This document shows positions 11,942-22,893 of a stretch of 64,000 bases of DNA, in pieces. The notes beneath the pieces were generated by a model that was given only the letters and a program-made list of their open reading frames with translations, made no database searches and was not told the DNA's origin. Origin of the DNA: Liriodendron chinense (lineage: Eukaryota > Streptophyta > Magnoliopsida > Magnoliales > Magnoliaceae); contig ML058342.1 of assembly GCA_003013855.2 (NCBI GenBank), positions 1,239,120-1,303,119 on the forward strand, written 5' to 3'. Position 1 is the first letter of the stretch. Each line of letters opens with the position of its first letter. The translations under genes and the position numbers were made by a program.

Positions 11942-13511
11942 TTTTTGCTTCCCCAAGTGTAGGGTTGCGATGTAGTAATAATCTCGGTAAGACCGAGGTC
12001 AATCGACAGGGACTTGTGTAGGAATTCACAAACACATCCAATAGTGTCTATTAAAAACTAACAACCAGATTTTGTATGGATTTGATGTGAGTAACAAAAT
12101 TGAATTAAATTGAAGGTAAATAATAATAAAAAAGCACTAGGGGTTCAAGGATCAACTTGTAGTAATCCTTGATGTTCAATCCGCTGTGGTTTCTCACTTT
12201 CTCAACTAAAATCGAATCTAGCCGGATGATAGAGCTGTTAAACCAAACAATCTGCTATATGTAAGTCCAATGCATAAGATTCACTCAATGTAAGCTAGGC
12301 TGAGCATGCTCAATTGCATAGGTCAGTCCTAATTCCAAAAGGCTCAGTTCACAATCATAACCATCCTCAAGTCCTGTCACAAGACAAGGCTAGATCATGA
12401 TTTGAACTTGATTCAAATCACATGCACAGTCCATACACATTATAGAAATTTAGAAAAGTAGAACTTTGATAGGAAGTCTCCACATGAAGATCATAGTACT
12501 AGAGTGTACTCCAATTCCTTGGATCATACAGGTCTAGACTAATACAAACCAATTAAGAATTTAAGTAATTCTCCCAAACATCCATGAGTCATCATAAGAC
12601 TGAGAAAAACTACTTAAAACTTGTATAAACTTCAAACCATAGTTCATAAACATGAATTCCAAACTTAAAACCAACTTAGAACGAATTGAAACATTTTGGA
12701 TCCACTACAAGCTTCACCTCTTAGCCCTAGCTAAGAGGTTTAGCTGCTCATGATCCAAGGAAACATGAAACAACCAAAAAACTCATAAAAACAGTAAAAC
12801 AAACTAGAAGGAGTTGTGGAACTCCAAAATCGACTTCCGCCGCCTCCAAGCTTGCTTAAACCCTTTTAAGATACCCTAGGAACGATCCCTAGGTGTCCTT
12901 TTATAGTGGGGAGGCTCCGCAACTTCAGAAGAATCGAGAATTTGTGTAACACTTACGCAGTGCGCAGAGAAAATTGGTGCCAAAATAGAAAGTATGCAGT
13001 TTTTATGCACGGCCGACTGGTCTGGACCGGTCGGACTGGCCTGGCCGACCGGTCACGACCGATCGTGCCTCACTGGGAGAATAGTCTAGCAAGCTTCTGG
13101 ATTTAGAAGTTCTTCTGGTCGACCGATCTGGACCGGTCCGACTGGCCTGGCCGACCGGTCACGACCGGTCGGTGTGCCTCATCCACATGTCCAGCAAGCT
13201 TTGGAGGATCAAAGGGAGATGGCCGACCAGTCTGGACCGGTCGTGGCCCTCTTGGCCGACCGGTCACAACTGGTCTTGGCCTGTTTTCTTCATTCTTTCT
13301 TCTTTTCTTCTTTCCTTGCTTCCTTCTTTCATTGGTCCTCCTTCAATCTTCATCCAAGGTTCTCAAAGAGGCCCTTTTATCATCAATTAGGTGGAGTCCA
13401 CTCTCAATCCTGCAATCACAAAACATGCATTCAATTAGTCTTTAAATCATAAAAATCTCGCACAGTGAGTGATGAATTGGTGTTAGAATATGCACAATTA
13501 AGAGCTCAACA
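11942..13511 (-). mobile_element. Athila-type solo LTR (1570 bp), TSD CAAAG
   Basis: The LTR is flanked by CAAAG at 11937-11941 and 13512-13516. On the minus strand it starts TGTTGAGCTCTTAATTGTGC and runs to AAGCAAAAA, where the usual GCGAACA end is mutated. Length and sequence match the Athila A LTR (1580 bp), including the TATA box CTATAAAAGG near 12898-12907 and the GACCGGTC array. No internal region remains, so it arose by LTR-LTR recombination. Confidence 0.88.
13015..13275 (-). repeat. GACCGGTC palindrome array in the Athila solo LTR
   Basis: About five units of GACCGGTC-NN-GACCGGTC with some half-sites changed to GACTGGTC or GACCGATC. Position relative to the TATA box is as in Athila A. 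Confidence 0.9.
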
Positions 13512-14150
13512 CAAAGTCAAAACCATCTCTTGTGTAGAGATTTGGGTTTCAGAGTTTGAAGACCTAAACTTGTGTAAGTCCTTGTGTAGGCCTCCGATGG
13601 GAGCATACGTGAGTCGTCCTTGTGTAGGCCATCGACGGGTGCCAAACGTATAGACCTTGTGTAGTTAGGTTGGAAAGGTTTATGGTGAATCTCATTTTAA
13701 ACCATTGTGATAGTGAAATCCAACCACTCAAGGAGTGAGTGGGTCAGCCGGGAGTAGAGTAGGCACATAGCCAAACCACTATACATTATGTGTTATGTGA
13801 TGAATGCAATTTATCTATAAGCTTACATGTGATTAATCAATATGAATTATTAGATGAATTGTTCCTTATATGCTCAATACATGGTCTAAATGATCTCTTT
13901 ATTCATAATCATATTCGATGAATCTCTTAAATAGATAAATAATCTGCATATCAAGTGTTTGTGCAATTAACCTAATGAGGCTATTCAGTTTATCATGTTT
14001 ATCATATGAGTACTCATGTTTACACCTATATGCTTGATTGTTTGTTTAAATTGAAAATTTAAAAGGAGTCCTATTCACCCCCCTCTAGGACATAAACATA
14101 GTTTCTTTCTTCTATTTGTGTGGCAATCAAACTTATACCGTAATTTCAAT

Positions 14151-14168
14151 TGGTATCAGAGCGAGTTC
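14151..14168 (+). promoter_or_regulatory. Primer-binding site of the old SIRE element
   Basis: TGGTATCAGAGCGAGTTC begins 2 bp after the LTR end. TGGTATCAGAGC is complementary to the 3' end of plant initiator tRNA-Met, the normal copia primer. Confidence 0.9.
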
Positions 14169-14223
14169 CTCCTAAAAAACTTAACAGCCCGGAGAGACAT
14201 CCTTAAACAAGAAGCTTGAAAAT

Positions 14224-14590
14224 ATGTCCAAAGGAGATTCAAGTTATATTTCTTAGCCTCCATACTTTTATAGATCTAACTATGCGTATTGGAAGGTTAG
14301 AATGAGAATCTTTTTACAGTCTCTAGATCACGCAATATGGAAAGTAGTTGAAATAAAAAATGAGCAACCCCTTTTGCAAACTGTGACTGAAGGAGTTACA
14401 ATCAGTTCAACTAAACCAGATGACCTATGGACTAATGTTGAGAAGCTTAAATATGTACACAATGCTAAGGAACTTAATGCCATTTACTGTGATGTATCTC
14501 CGAATGACTTCAAACGCATTGTACTTGTAAAACCACTAAGGAAACATGGGATCTATTGCAAAACAACCCATGAGGGGACGAGCATAGTCA
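14224..14590 (+). pseudogene. Old SIRE gag, part 1
   Basis: The start ATG lies at 14224, 55 bp after the primer-binding site, and the sequence begins MSKGDSSYIS. The eleventh codon is already TAG. Beyond it the translation parallels the intact gag at 16610: NYAYWKVRMRIFLQSLDHAIWKVV, then LKYVHNAKELNAIYCDVS, with a frame change near 14520. It breaks at 14590 inside THEGT, where the younger SIRE element is inserted, and resumes at 49424. The family is the UBN2/DUF4219 type of copia gag. Confidence 0.85.
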
Positions 14591-16536
14591 TGTTAGTGCA
14601 CTTTTCCTTGGCATACTAGTGCACCTTGTTTGTCAATCACTTACGTTAGTGAGTCTAGTGTCGGTTGAGCCAAATGAAGATGAAGACCGAAGATTCAAGA
14701 CGGACTGGCTGCATCAAGGAAAGAAGACTCAGGTAAAAGTGATGCCTTGGTGCCTTAACCTTGACCAAAACCCATCCCCTATGTACTCTTGATGACCTTG
14801 ACCATATTTAGAACCATTTTGTCATCATAGTGTGGCCCTAGGTGTCCCAAAAGAACACCCACACCTTGGCCAATATGGCTGTGCTGAAGAATGCATGGGA
14901 TTGCAAAGTGCAGGGCTGAACCCAGGCCTGTCCGACCGGTTTAGACCGGTCGGCCAGACCAAACAGCAAGTGTTGTGTGTGCAGACTAGTGGACCGACCG
15001 GTCATGACCGGTCGGCCTTCACAAATGAAGAAGATCAGCAGGCACTGCCAACCGGTCATGACCGGTCGGCCTGGGAAATCTTCAGCCATCCAGCAAAGAG
15101 GTCCGACCGGTCATGACCGGTCGGCCTGATGCATTAGGCCTGTCCAGCAAGGGGGTCCGACCGGTCATGACCGGTCGGCCAGTATGTTTGGCCTGTTCAT
15201 TCAGCAAAGGGGTCCGACCGGTCATGACCGGTCGGGACAGGTCGGCTTGTAGCCGTTTTATGCCCGTTTTCTGACCGTTGGGGCTCTCTTTTCCTACATA
15301 TAGAGCTCCGTATTTGGGCATTGATAGAGGGATTTTTGAGGGAGAAAAGCCACCATTGAAGGAGAACTTTTGAGGCTCATTCCTTGACCTATGCAAGGCA
15401 TCTTCCTTGTGCTTTAACACAAGATTAGAGCATTCCAAGCTCATGAAGAAGATGACCTTCATCCCCTCTTGATCTCTAGAGTTAGGAAGCTTCTTGATTG
15501 GTAAATCCTTGTCCTAAACTCGAAGATGAGATCGTTGTAGGTAAGAGACTCTAGGCAACCCATTCCCACTAAGTTGTAGAGCTCTTAAACCTATCCTCCT
15601 AGCACCTTGGGCATTTCAAGGCATCGTATGCAAGGTGTTTGATCGAATGTGGCTGAGGCATTGGCGACGCAACGGCAACATGATCGTGGGAGCAAGGGAA
15701 GCTGATTGAAGCACGGGAGAGCGGAGATCAAGCAACCCAATTCGACGCTAAACAAGGGGCTTATCTGACAAGTAGGTTGTCTTATTTGAGAGTCCATTTT
15801 AGAGTTTGTTTTTCAAACTCGACCTAGGGATGTTAGTCGTTCCTTGGCCCGTCAGCCGGACCTAAACTAGTCTCCAAGGGGGAGCCTCCGACATGGGAGT
15901 AAACGTGCGATTAGGTTGAGAGTTAGCCTATGTCTAAAACTCCGGATACGGTTGAGAGGTGAACCGTCAAAACCTCCATGTAAAGGTTGAGAGGTGAACC
16001 TCATTTAAAACCTCCGATAGTGAATGCCGGTGTGCTCAAAGGGGTTGAGTACTTAAACCGGGAGTGGAGTAGACACGTAGTCGAACCACTATACATCCTT
16101 GTGTTTGTGATTGTTCTTGAGCACATTCATATCTTCACATTGTTAGTTTAATTGCTTAATTATGCATGTTTGATAGGAATATATGCTAGGTACTTTTTAG
16201 ACATCCCCACACAAGATGTACCTTCACTACTTGTGTAGACTTGAGCTCATTGATCCACTCTCATAAGTCTACACAAGATGCATAGGTTAGAAGCTTAATT
16301 CGTTCAATCATTTATTTACCTATGCATGCTTAGACTAGGATTGTTTAGTGTTTATCTTTTGCTAGTCTTGTGATTGGACCCACCTAGGCTTGGAAGCCGA
16401 GGTGTTCTTGCTTACATAGCTTATTTGTTGCATTGTGAAAATAGGCGAAAAGAATTTCAAAGGTCCTATTCACCCCCCCTCTAGGTCCATAGACATATCT
16501 CCAAGTGTCTCTACAAGCGGTAAAACCGCACTTTCA
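14591..16536 (+). repeat. 5' LTR of gag-only SIRE element (1946 bp)
   Basis: The LTR starts TGTTAGTGCACTTTTCCTTG and ends ACCGCACTTTCA. Its first 34 bp contain an inverted repeat: TAGTGCAC near base 4 and TAGTGCACC near base 26. The palindrome array is at 14934-15235. A weak TATA-like TACATATAGAG follows at about 15295-15305. R/U5 carries repeated GGTTGAGAGGTGAACC words. Confidence 0.93.
14934..15235 (+). repeat. GACCGGTC palindrome array in SIRE 5' LTR
   Basis: There are six units with centres near 14942.5, 15004.5, 15058.5, 15113.5, 15167.5 and 15224.5, so spacing is mostly 54-57 bp. Four units are the exact GACCGGTC-AT-GACCGGTC palindrome, extended by CC/GG. The array ends about 60 bp before the TATA-like sequence. 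Confidence 0.96.
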
Positions 16537-16538
16537 TT

Positions 16539-16556
16539 TGGTATCAGAGCGGGTTC
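16539..16556 (+). promoter_or_regulatory. Primer-binding site, initiator tRNA-Met
   Basis: TGGTATCAGAGCGGGTTC begins 2 bp after the LTR end; TGGTATCAGAGC matches the complement of initiator tRNA-Met. Confidence 0.93.
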
Positions 16557-16609
16557 CTCTTTAAGGGCTTAATTGCCTAGAGGTAGATCCTAAAGAGAAA
16601 CTTGAAAAT

Positions 16610-17572
16610 ATGTCTAGAGAGGACTCTTCATCCGTCACTAAGCCTCCTTTCTTTGATGGGTTGAATTATCCATACTGGAAAGCCCGAATGCGCATCTTCT
16701 TGGAATCCATTGATTTGGATGTGAGGGACATGGTTGATTTTGGATATGAACCCCCAATGGTCACTATTTCTAAGGAAGGTGAGCCGGATGTTCTCAGGCC
16801 AAAAGACAAGGCATTGTGGACTGATCATGAAAAAGCTCAACGTATTAATAATGCCAAAGGCCTGAATGCTATTTTTTGTTCAGTATCTAGAGAAGAATTT
16901 GGTCGGATTCAAAACTGCACTACCAGTAAACAAGCATGGGATATTCTTGAAGTTACCCATGAAGGTACAAATGTTGTTAAAAATTCTAAACTCCAGCGCC
17001 TCTCCACTCTATTTAAAAATATTACTATGGAGGAGGATGAAACGTTTACTGAATTTTATACCAAACTGAACAAAATCACAAATGATATGTGGGGCTTAGG
17101 GGATTCGGTTCCGGAACATAGGCTTTGTAGGAAAATTCTGAGATCTCTTCCGGAACGGTTCTCTTCTAAAGTCACCACCATTGAAGAGTGTAGGGATCTA
17201 AACACAATGAAAGTTGAAGAACTCATAGGTTCCCTACAAACCTTTGAGCTTGGCTTTAAAGCCCCCTCTAGAAAGAAAAACATCGCTTTTAAGTCCTCTC
17301 ACAAACACAAGAAAATCAAAAGTGAGTCAGAGGAAGATAGCGATGATGAGGATGATGAGGAAGAGAAATTAAACAAAAAATTCAAGAGATTCCTCAAATT
17401 TGATAGAGGGAATAGCCGTGACAAGAAGGACAAGAAGGGTGATAAACGTAAAGGAAAATCATCCATATCCTCATCCGTCCGTTGTTACGATTGCGGTCGT
17501 CGTGGCCATATTGCCCCGGAATGTCCGGAAGGGCCTAAACCGAAAGGTAAAAAGGCTATGGCTGCTACTTGA
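16610..17572 (+). CDS. SIRE-type copia gag polyprotein (320 aa)
   Basis: This is a structural capsid/nucleocapsid protein that packages element RNA into cytoplasmic particles. The ATG at 16610 is the first after the primer-binding site and matches the start of the decayed relative at 14224. Residues 1 to about 215 form the DUF4219/UBN2-type gag domain (PYWKARMRIFLESIDLDV, then LPERFSSKVTTIEECRDL). An acidic stretch near 235-255 and a lysine-rich stretch near 265-285 follow. A CCHC zinc knuckle closes the protein at C292, C295, H300 and C305. The ORF ends at TGA 17570-17572, where the relative at about 50024 has TGG. Open, gag-like codons continue after the stop to 17663, so the stop may be a mutation rather than the original end. 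The nested Athila-like element begins 91 bp later. Confidence 0.93.
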   Translation: MSREDSSSVTKPPFFDGLNYPYWKARMRIFLESIDLDVRDMVDFGYEPPMVTISKEGEPDVLRPKDKALWTDHEKAQRINNAKGLNAIFCSVSREEFGRIQNCTTSKQAWDILEVTHEGTNVVKNSKLQRLSTLFKNITMEEDETFTEFYTKLNKITNDMWGLGDSVPEHRLCRKILRSLPERFSSKVTTIEECRDLNTMKVEELIGSLQTFELGFKAPSRKKNIAFKSSHKHKKIKSESEEDSDDEDDEEEKLNKKFKRFLKFDRGNSRDKKDKKGDKRKGKSSISSSVRCYDCGRRGHIAPECPEGPKPKGKKAMAAT

Positions 17573-17663
17573 GATGATACAGAGGAGTCCGAATCTGGTG
17601 ACTCTGCTTGTGATGAGAGCCAACATAAAGATCTTACTCTCTCGGCCTCCATCACGACCCCTC

Positions 17664-19765
17664 TGTTCGCTTCCCCAAGTGTAGGGTTGCGAAGTAGTAA
17701 TAAACTCGGTAAGACCGAGGTCGATCCACAGGGAAGGAAGTAAACAATTTCAACTATCCTAATAACTAGAATCAAAGAGGTTTGTGAAATTGATTTTTAA
17801 CATAAAATAGAAAATCTAATAATGAAAAGATAACTAGAGCATCAAGGATCCACTTATAGTTCTTCTTAGATGCATAATTCGCTATGGTTTCTTACTTTCT
17901 CAACTAGAATAGATATTAAGATCTATTTAGTCGGATGATAGAGCTGTTAAACCAAACAATCTGTCATATGTAAGTTCTATGTATAGGATTCACTCAATGT
18001 AGGCTGAGCTGAGCATGCTCAATTGCATAGGTCATTCCCCTTTTCAAAAGGTCTAGTTCACAATCATAACCATCCTCAAGTCCTGTCACAAGACAAGGCT
18101 AGATCAGGATTTGAACTGGATTCAAATCACATGCACAGTCCATACATATTCCAGAAAAACAGAAAAATAGAACTTTGGTAGGAAGTTCCTTTATGAAGAT
18201 CATAGTACTAGAGCGCACTCCGATTCCTCGGATCATACAGGTCTAAACTGTTACAAACGAATTAAGAAGTTAAGTAATTATCCCAAACATCCATGAGTCA
18301 TCACAAGACTAAGAAAAATTACTCAAAAACTTGTATAAACTTCAAACCATAGTTCATAATCATGAATTTCATACTTAAAACCAACAAAACGAATTAAACA
18401 ATCTAAGAAAACTATATGGTTCACCTCTTAGCTCTAGCTAAGAGATTAGCTAATGAAAAGCATATTAAAAATAAAACTAGAACTAAGAAAAGGAAGAAAA
18501 ACTAGCTGGAGGAGGCTAGGAAGCCTCCTATGACTTGAACTCCTTGCTCCCCACGTCCTTGGTTGCCCTGGAATAGAAGAGAGCACCCCCTTTTATAGTG
18601 CAGCAATAGTACAGCAACATAGCAGAATTTGTTTCGCTTGGTACAGCTTAACCAATGGTCGGATTACCTTCAAAATTGATTCATAGCTTCCTTGTAATGT
18701 GATCTTCCTCATAGATGATTTAGATTTCCAATATTGTCCTCTGAATGGGCCCACCAATCACATCACCGACCGCCTCTCAAAATCGCGCACTTCGGGTACC
18801 TTCAGAACCAGTCATCTTGCTTCCAACGCTCCGGAGTGTACAGACGTCGGATTGATCCCAAATTTGGAACATTAGTAGAAAACTTCCTCCTATACATGAT
18901 AGATGGATTATATTGTCTAAAACAATCTCAGAATGTGGTCCGAAAATTAGAACAATTAGGGCTTTTATAAACTCTGCGTAGTTGGATCTTTCTGGATGGT
19001 CCATCTTTCTTCAACCGGTACGATCAAACCACACATCCTTTTGATCTGAAACTTTTGTGGTTATTCATATATGGATGTGGTCTAAAAGGTGGTCAAAGTA
19101 GATTCTTTATATCATCAATGATGGGCCACCTGGACCGGCCCAGAGTGGAACAGCGAAATCTGAAACTTTCTGGACAGTTCGTATTGTTTTGGCCACCACG
19201 ATCAATCCGTAGCTCCGATCGACACGAAACCACTTGGGTTAGTTCGGCGTCGAGCTCCTCTTCGATATGGATGTGTTATATTTCCAAATATCATTAAGAT
19301 GGCTTCAAAAACGTGGTCCGAAAAGTCAGAAACGGGAATGGCCTGCTGTATGCAATCTGGAGTCTGAAACTTGCATGGCCGACCGGTCACGACCGGTCAG
19401 ACAGGGTTGGCCGACCCGTCATGACCGGTCGGACAAGGCTGGCCTTGCTCCAGGGAGTGCATCCGACCGGTCATGACCGGTCGGGCCTTCTTGGCCGACC
19501 GGTCTTGACCGGTCGGACCCAGTTTTGCTTGTTTTTCTTCTTTCTTTTCTTCTCTCCTTCGTCTCTCTTTACTTTCTTCTTTCTTTGGTCCACCTTGGGC
19601 CTTCATCAAAGGCTCCAAATGGCCCCTTTTTGGTCTCTAATTGAGTGAAGTCTGCTCTCATCCCTACAATCACAAAACATGTATTTGATTAGTCTTTAAA
19701 TCATGAAAATCTTGTATAATGAGTGATGAATTGGGGTTAGAATATGTACAATTAAGAGCTCAACA
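17664..19765 (-). repeat. 3' LTR of the non-autonomous Athila-like element (2102 bp)
   Basis: Plus-strand ends are TGTTCGCTTCCCCAAG and GAGCTCAACA. A TATA box CTATAAAAGG lies on the minus strand near 18592-18601, and the GACCGGTC array is at 19381-19516. It is 2102 bp, the same length as the other LTR of the element and as the solo copy at 60616-62717. Confidence 0.93.
19381..19516 (-). repeat. GACCGGTC array in the 2102-bp LTR (3' copy)
   Basis: Four units of GACCGGTC-NN-GACCGGTC, one half-site changed to GACCCGTC. Spacing is about 32, 51 and 33 bp. Unlike in Athila A the array lies about 0.8 kb from the TATA box. Confidence 0.93.
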
Positions 19766-20409
19766 CACCCCCCAACCAGCATTTTGCTAGTCCCGAGCAA
19801 AACATGCGTGAAGCAAGTTCAATTCTCCAAAAAAACAACTCTAATTCAGAAACTATTCTTCTACACATCCCAAGACACACAAGTGTAAAAGTCAGAAAAA
19901 TTAGGTGATAGAGGTTGAAACCTTAAACTCTGAAAACATAATAAGTGTTCATATGAAATCCCCGCTGATTGATTGATAAATAGAAGAACTTGAATAAATT
20001 CAACCTAGTGTGCATAGTGAATGTTCATCTCATGGTTTTTCAGGATTATCTTCTTCATAGATCAACTAAACTATGAATTTCAAGGTGCACAGAGCAACAA
20101 CAAGCCTATGACAGGAATTTGTCTTACCGTCCTTCCGACGACTTTCACACTACATCCCATTTCCGGCTTTGGTACGGGTAGACCATCCCCCGGTTGGTAG
20201 TAGGTAGCCCTAATCAGAATTTTCCACCATTTTTCCATCATTCCCAATTTCATCCTTCCTTTTCCTTTTTCTTTTACATTAGATAGGATTTTTAGAAATC
20301 CATATCTTTCGTTATTTTCCCATGGACAAGGATGGACAAAGTACCCCGGCTTGGTTTCCCAACACCTCAAATCTAAGTCTAGCCAATCCAAAAATCACAT
20401 AATCCTTTC
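19766..20409 (-). other. 3' noncoding region and polypurine tract of the non-autonomous element
   Basis: Directly beside the LTR the minus strand reads GCTGGTTGGGGGGTG (19766-19780), the polypurine tract. The rest is noncoding and clearly homologous to 1900-2517 of Athila A, for example the CCATCCCCCGGTTGGTAG and GACAAAGTACCCCGGC blocks. It ends at CTTTC, the Tat1 target, and continues at 31212. Confidence 0.85.
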
Positions 20410-21337
20410 TGTTGCAGGCGAATATAGTCTGACAGAAGTGAAGGATCGCGGCAATGTGAATGCAAGGAGTCCAGGTCGTGTTCGCGGTAAGGGGTCGCAT
20501 TCCCCGGATGCGAGCAGCTCGGTTCGTGCTCACTAGAAGAGGTCGCATCTTCCGGATGCGAGCAGCTCTACTCGGGCTCATCAGAAGGGGTCGCATCACC
20601 CGGATGCGAGCAGTTCTACTCGAGCTCGTCAGAAGGGGTCGCACATCACGAATGCGAGCATCCCTGACACAAGCAGCTCCCGACATCAGAATAGTCCTGA
20701 GTCTTTTGGTTCGGATGGTCTTCATACTTCCAGCACTTGGTTCCCGTCGAGCGGCTTGTTCAATCCCTTTGCGACACCAAGCAGAGTTACATCCAGCGCG
20801 GCGGTCTTCACCCTTTCGGCGTCTCCTTCCTTTTCGGTAGCTATGACTCCAACTACGAGCAATCAGCACTATTACCACGCCGATCAGCAGCCTGTATAGG
20901 TCGGTTTTTGGACTTATCTTCTATGGTGGTTCCGAATCTCAGGGGATTGCTATCAAGAAACGTGATTGCCGGAAGGAGTTATTGGGTTAGATATTGCCTC
21001 TAAGGATAAGGATCTTGTCCCACGAAATCAGCGAGATTTCAGTATCATACGCGACATTATCGGGATTTCGATATCTTACGTAACAAATTGGGTTGCTTCA
21101 GATCTATATAAGGGGGGGACTCCATTAAGAGAAAGGTACGTACACAACATTCAATCTTGGTCCCGTTTTGCTTGGCTTCTCTTCTTACTTTGGCCTGACT
21201 TAAGCATCGGAGGGCTAACGGCTGGTCCCCAGCCACCCTTAGTTACTATCTGTCTTGCTTCAGGTCTGGTGGTGGAAGTCCCTGCTGGAGTGAAGGAGAA
21301 AAGCCGGAGGATCTCGTTACAAAATCTGACATTAACA
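20410..21337 (+). repeat. 5' LTR of Tat1 (928 bp)
   Basis: The LTR starts TGTTGCAGGCGAATATAG and ends CTGACATTAACA. A 48-bp tandem array occupies 20445-20684. TATA box TATATAAG is at 21105-21112, about 420 bp downstream of the array. Confidence 0.95.
20445..20684 (+). repeat. 48-bp tandem array of inverted repeats, Tat1 5' LTR
   Basis: The word GGTCGCAT recurs at 20493, 20541, 20589 and 20637, exactly 48 bp apart, with a degenerate copy starting at 20445. Each unit holds ATGCGAGCAG followed by GCTCGTGCTC or a variant, an imperfect inverted repeat of GAGCA/TGCTC. Because 48 is a multiple of three, open frames through it encode 16-residue repeats on both strands; these are not genes. Confidence 0.93.
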
Positions 21338-21340
21338 GTT

Positions 21341-21358
21341 TGGCGCCGTCTGTGGGAA
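21341..21358 (+). promoter_or_regulatory. Primer-binding site of Tat1
   Basis: TGGCGCCGTCTGTGGGAA starts 3 bp after the LTR. This is the usual sequence next to the 5' LTR of many plant Tat elements. I do not assign the tRNA with certainty. Confidence 0.8.
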
Positions 21359-21411
21359 CGACTTGATCGTCAAAATCAATCGTGCTAACCACCGATCAAA
21401 ATCCTTCGGCG

Positions 21412-22893
21412 ATGCCTCCTAAAAAGGCTGTTCATCCTTCAACTTCAAGGCAGGCACCACCTCCGCCTGATGAGACGGAATCCGTACCTGCCCTCCCACC
21501 TGCTCCGACGAATATCCCTCAAGGAGCCCCGAATATGCCATCAACGAACCCATTATTGGAGGCCTCTGGAAATCAAGATGATGTCCTACGTTTCCTCGGA
21601 AACACTCTCCTAACTTTAAACGCCGGAGTTCAGGCGCTGTCAAATCGGCTTGATCAGCACTTTCCTGAACCGCAGAGACAACCCTCCGAAGGGTTACCAC
21701 CGCAACCCATACCGGTAGCTTCCAGACATTCTATGGACGAACCACAGGTCCTACCACTTGGCAGCCATCCCCCTGTACCGTCTCCACATTCTATACATTC
21801 CAGTTCGTCTCGACAACCTCAACCGCAGGGCTCCACCGCTGAAACATCTAGTTATACCCTACCATGGGAAGGAGATCTCAAAAGAATCCATGATCGTTTT
21901 GATGTCATGGAACAGCAATACCAGGAAAATCGGCCATCTGCCGTCATGGCGGCGATACATCAATCTGAATCTCCCTTCACCAGCGAGGTCATGGAAGCCC
22001 CGTTACCCAGAAAGTATCGAGCGCCTGTTATCGCTCCGTACACAGGCATTGGCGACCCTCTGGAACATCTGGAAACATACAGGTCCCTCATGGAGTTGGG
22101 GGGACATGGTTCAGAAATCATGTGTAGGGCTTTTCCCCTAACATTGAAGGATGCAGCTCGTACGTGGTTCCGGGGGTTAAAGCCTCGTTCCATCAGTTCC
22201 TTTTCCCAATTATCGGAGATATTCCTTTCTCAATTCATGGTAAGTATTCGCATTAAGAAGCCAGCCTCCCATCTGATGAATCTGAAACAGCAGCATGGGG
22301 AGACAATAAAGGAGTTCACAGTACGGTTCACTGCCGAAGCCGTTCAAACTGAGGGTTACACTGAAGAAAAGGGTCTTACAGCCCTCATTGCCGGAATAAC
22401 GAGCGAGAAATTCAGGTTTGCCTTAGATAAAAGCCCGCCGAAAACTATGGCAGAGTTCCAAGCCAAAGCTCAGAAATATATCAATGCAGAAGAAGTCGCA
22501 TTGACACGCCATGGAGTACAGAGTAAGAAACGCAAGCCAGAAGGAACCTCTTCTACAGATAAGAAATACCGTCGTGACCAGCGCGATCATTCTCCCAGGA
22601 AGCCTTACTCTGGTAAATATCATAACTACACTCCTCTTAATCAGTCTCCTGAAAAGGTTCTAATGGAGATTAAACACAAGCCATATGTGAAGTGGCCTGC
22701 AAAGATCAAATCCGATCCCAAGAAGAGGGACAAGAGCAAGTTCTGTTACTTTCACAAAGATCACGGGCATAGGACCCAGGACTGCATCTCTCTACGAGAC
22801 CATATCGAAGCCCTTATTCGAAAAGGCCATCTCCAAGATTATGTTGCTCGTAAAAATCGATCACCAGAAAGGGCGAAGATCTCATCTCGCTAA
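21412..22893 (+). pseudogene. Tat1 gag (stops early)
   Basis: The capsid gene starts at ATG 21412 (MPPKKAVHPSTS), the same start as Tat2 at 34929. Residues 1-180 are Pro/Ser/Gln-rich. The retrotransposon gag domain covers about 205-370 (APYTGIGDPLEHLETYRSLM, then FRGLKPRSISSFSQL). A Tat-type knuckle CYFHKDHGHRTQDC follows near residue 450. The ORF ends at TAA 22891-22893 where Tat2 has CAA. A one-base deletion near 22976 then puts protease and RT in another frame. In Tat2 gag, protease and pol share one frame. Confidence 0.9.

Larger units (their letters stand above)
11826..14148 (+). repeat. 5' LTR remnant of the old SIRE element, interrupted
   Basis: The 3' half, 13512-14148, follows the pattern of the SIRE LTR at 14591: repeated TTGTGTAGGCC words, GGGAGTAGAGTAGGCACATAGCC, CACTATACAT, then CCTATTCACCCCCCTCTAGG. 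It ends TAATTTCA just before the primer-binding site. The usual start (TGTTAGTGCAC) is missing. An Athila solo LTR sits at 11942-13511. Confidence 0.7.

Noticed and set aside
15082..15462. ORFs encoding repeated RPVMTGRT-like residues (also at 2675-2938, 14832-15116, 46044-46460, 47968-48390 and 60763-61179)
   Set aside because: They are translations of the GACCGGTC palindrome arrays inside LTRs. The same peptide appears on both strands because the DNA is palindromic. No start context or conserved frame supports a protein.
20312..20878. ORFs with repeated AARIREMRPLL-like residues on both strands of Tat LTRs (also 30329-30747, 33914-34191 and 43853-44130)
   Set aside because: The 48-bp repeat is a multiple of three, so any stop-free frame gives a 16-residue periodic peptide. 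They lie in U3 and are not genes.
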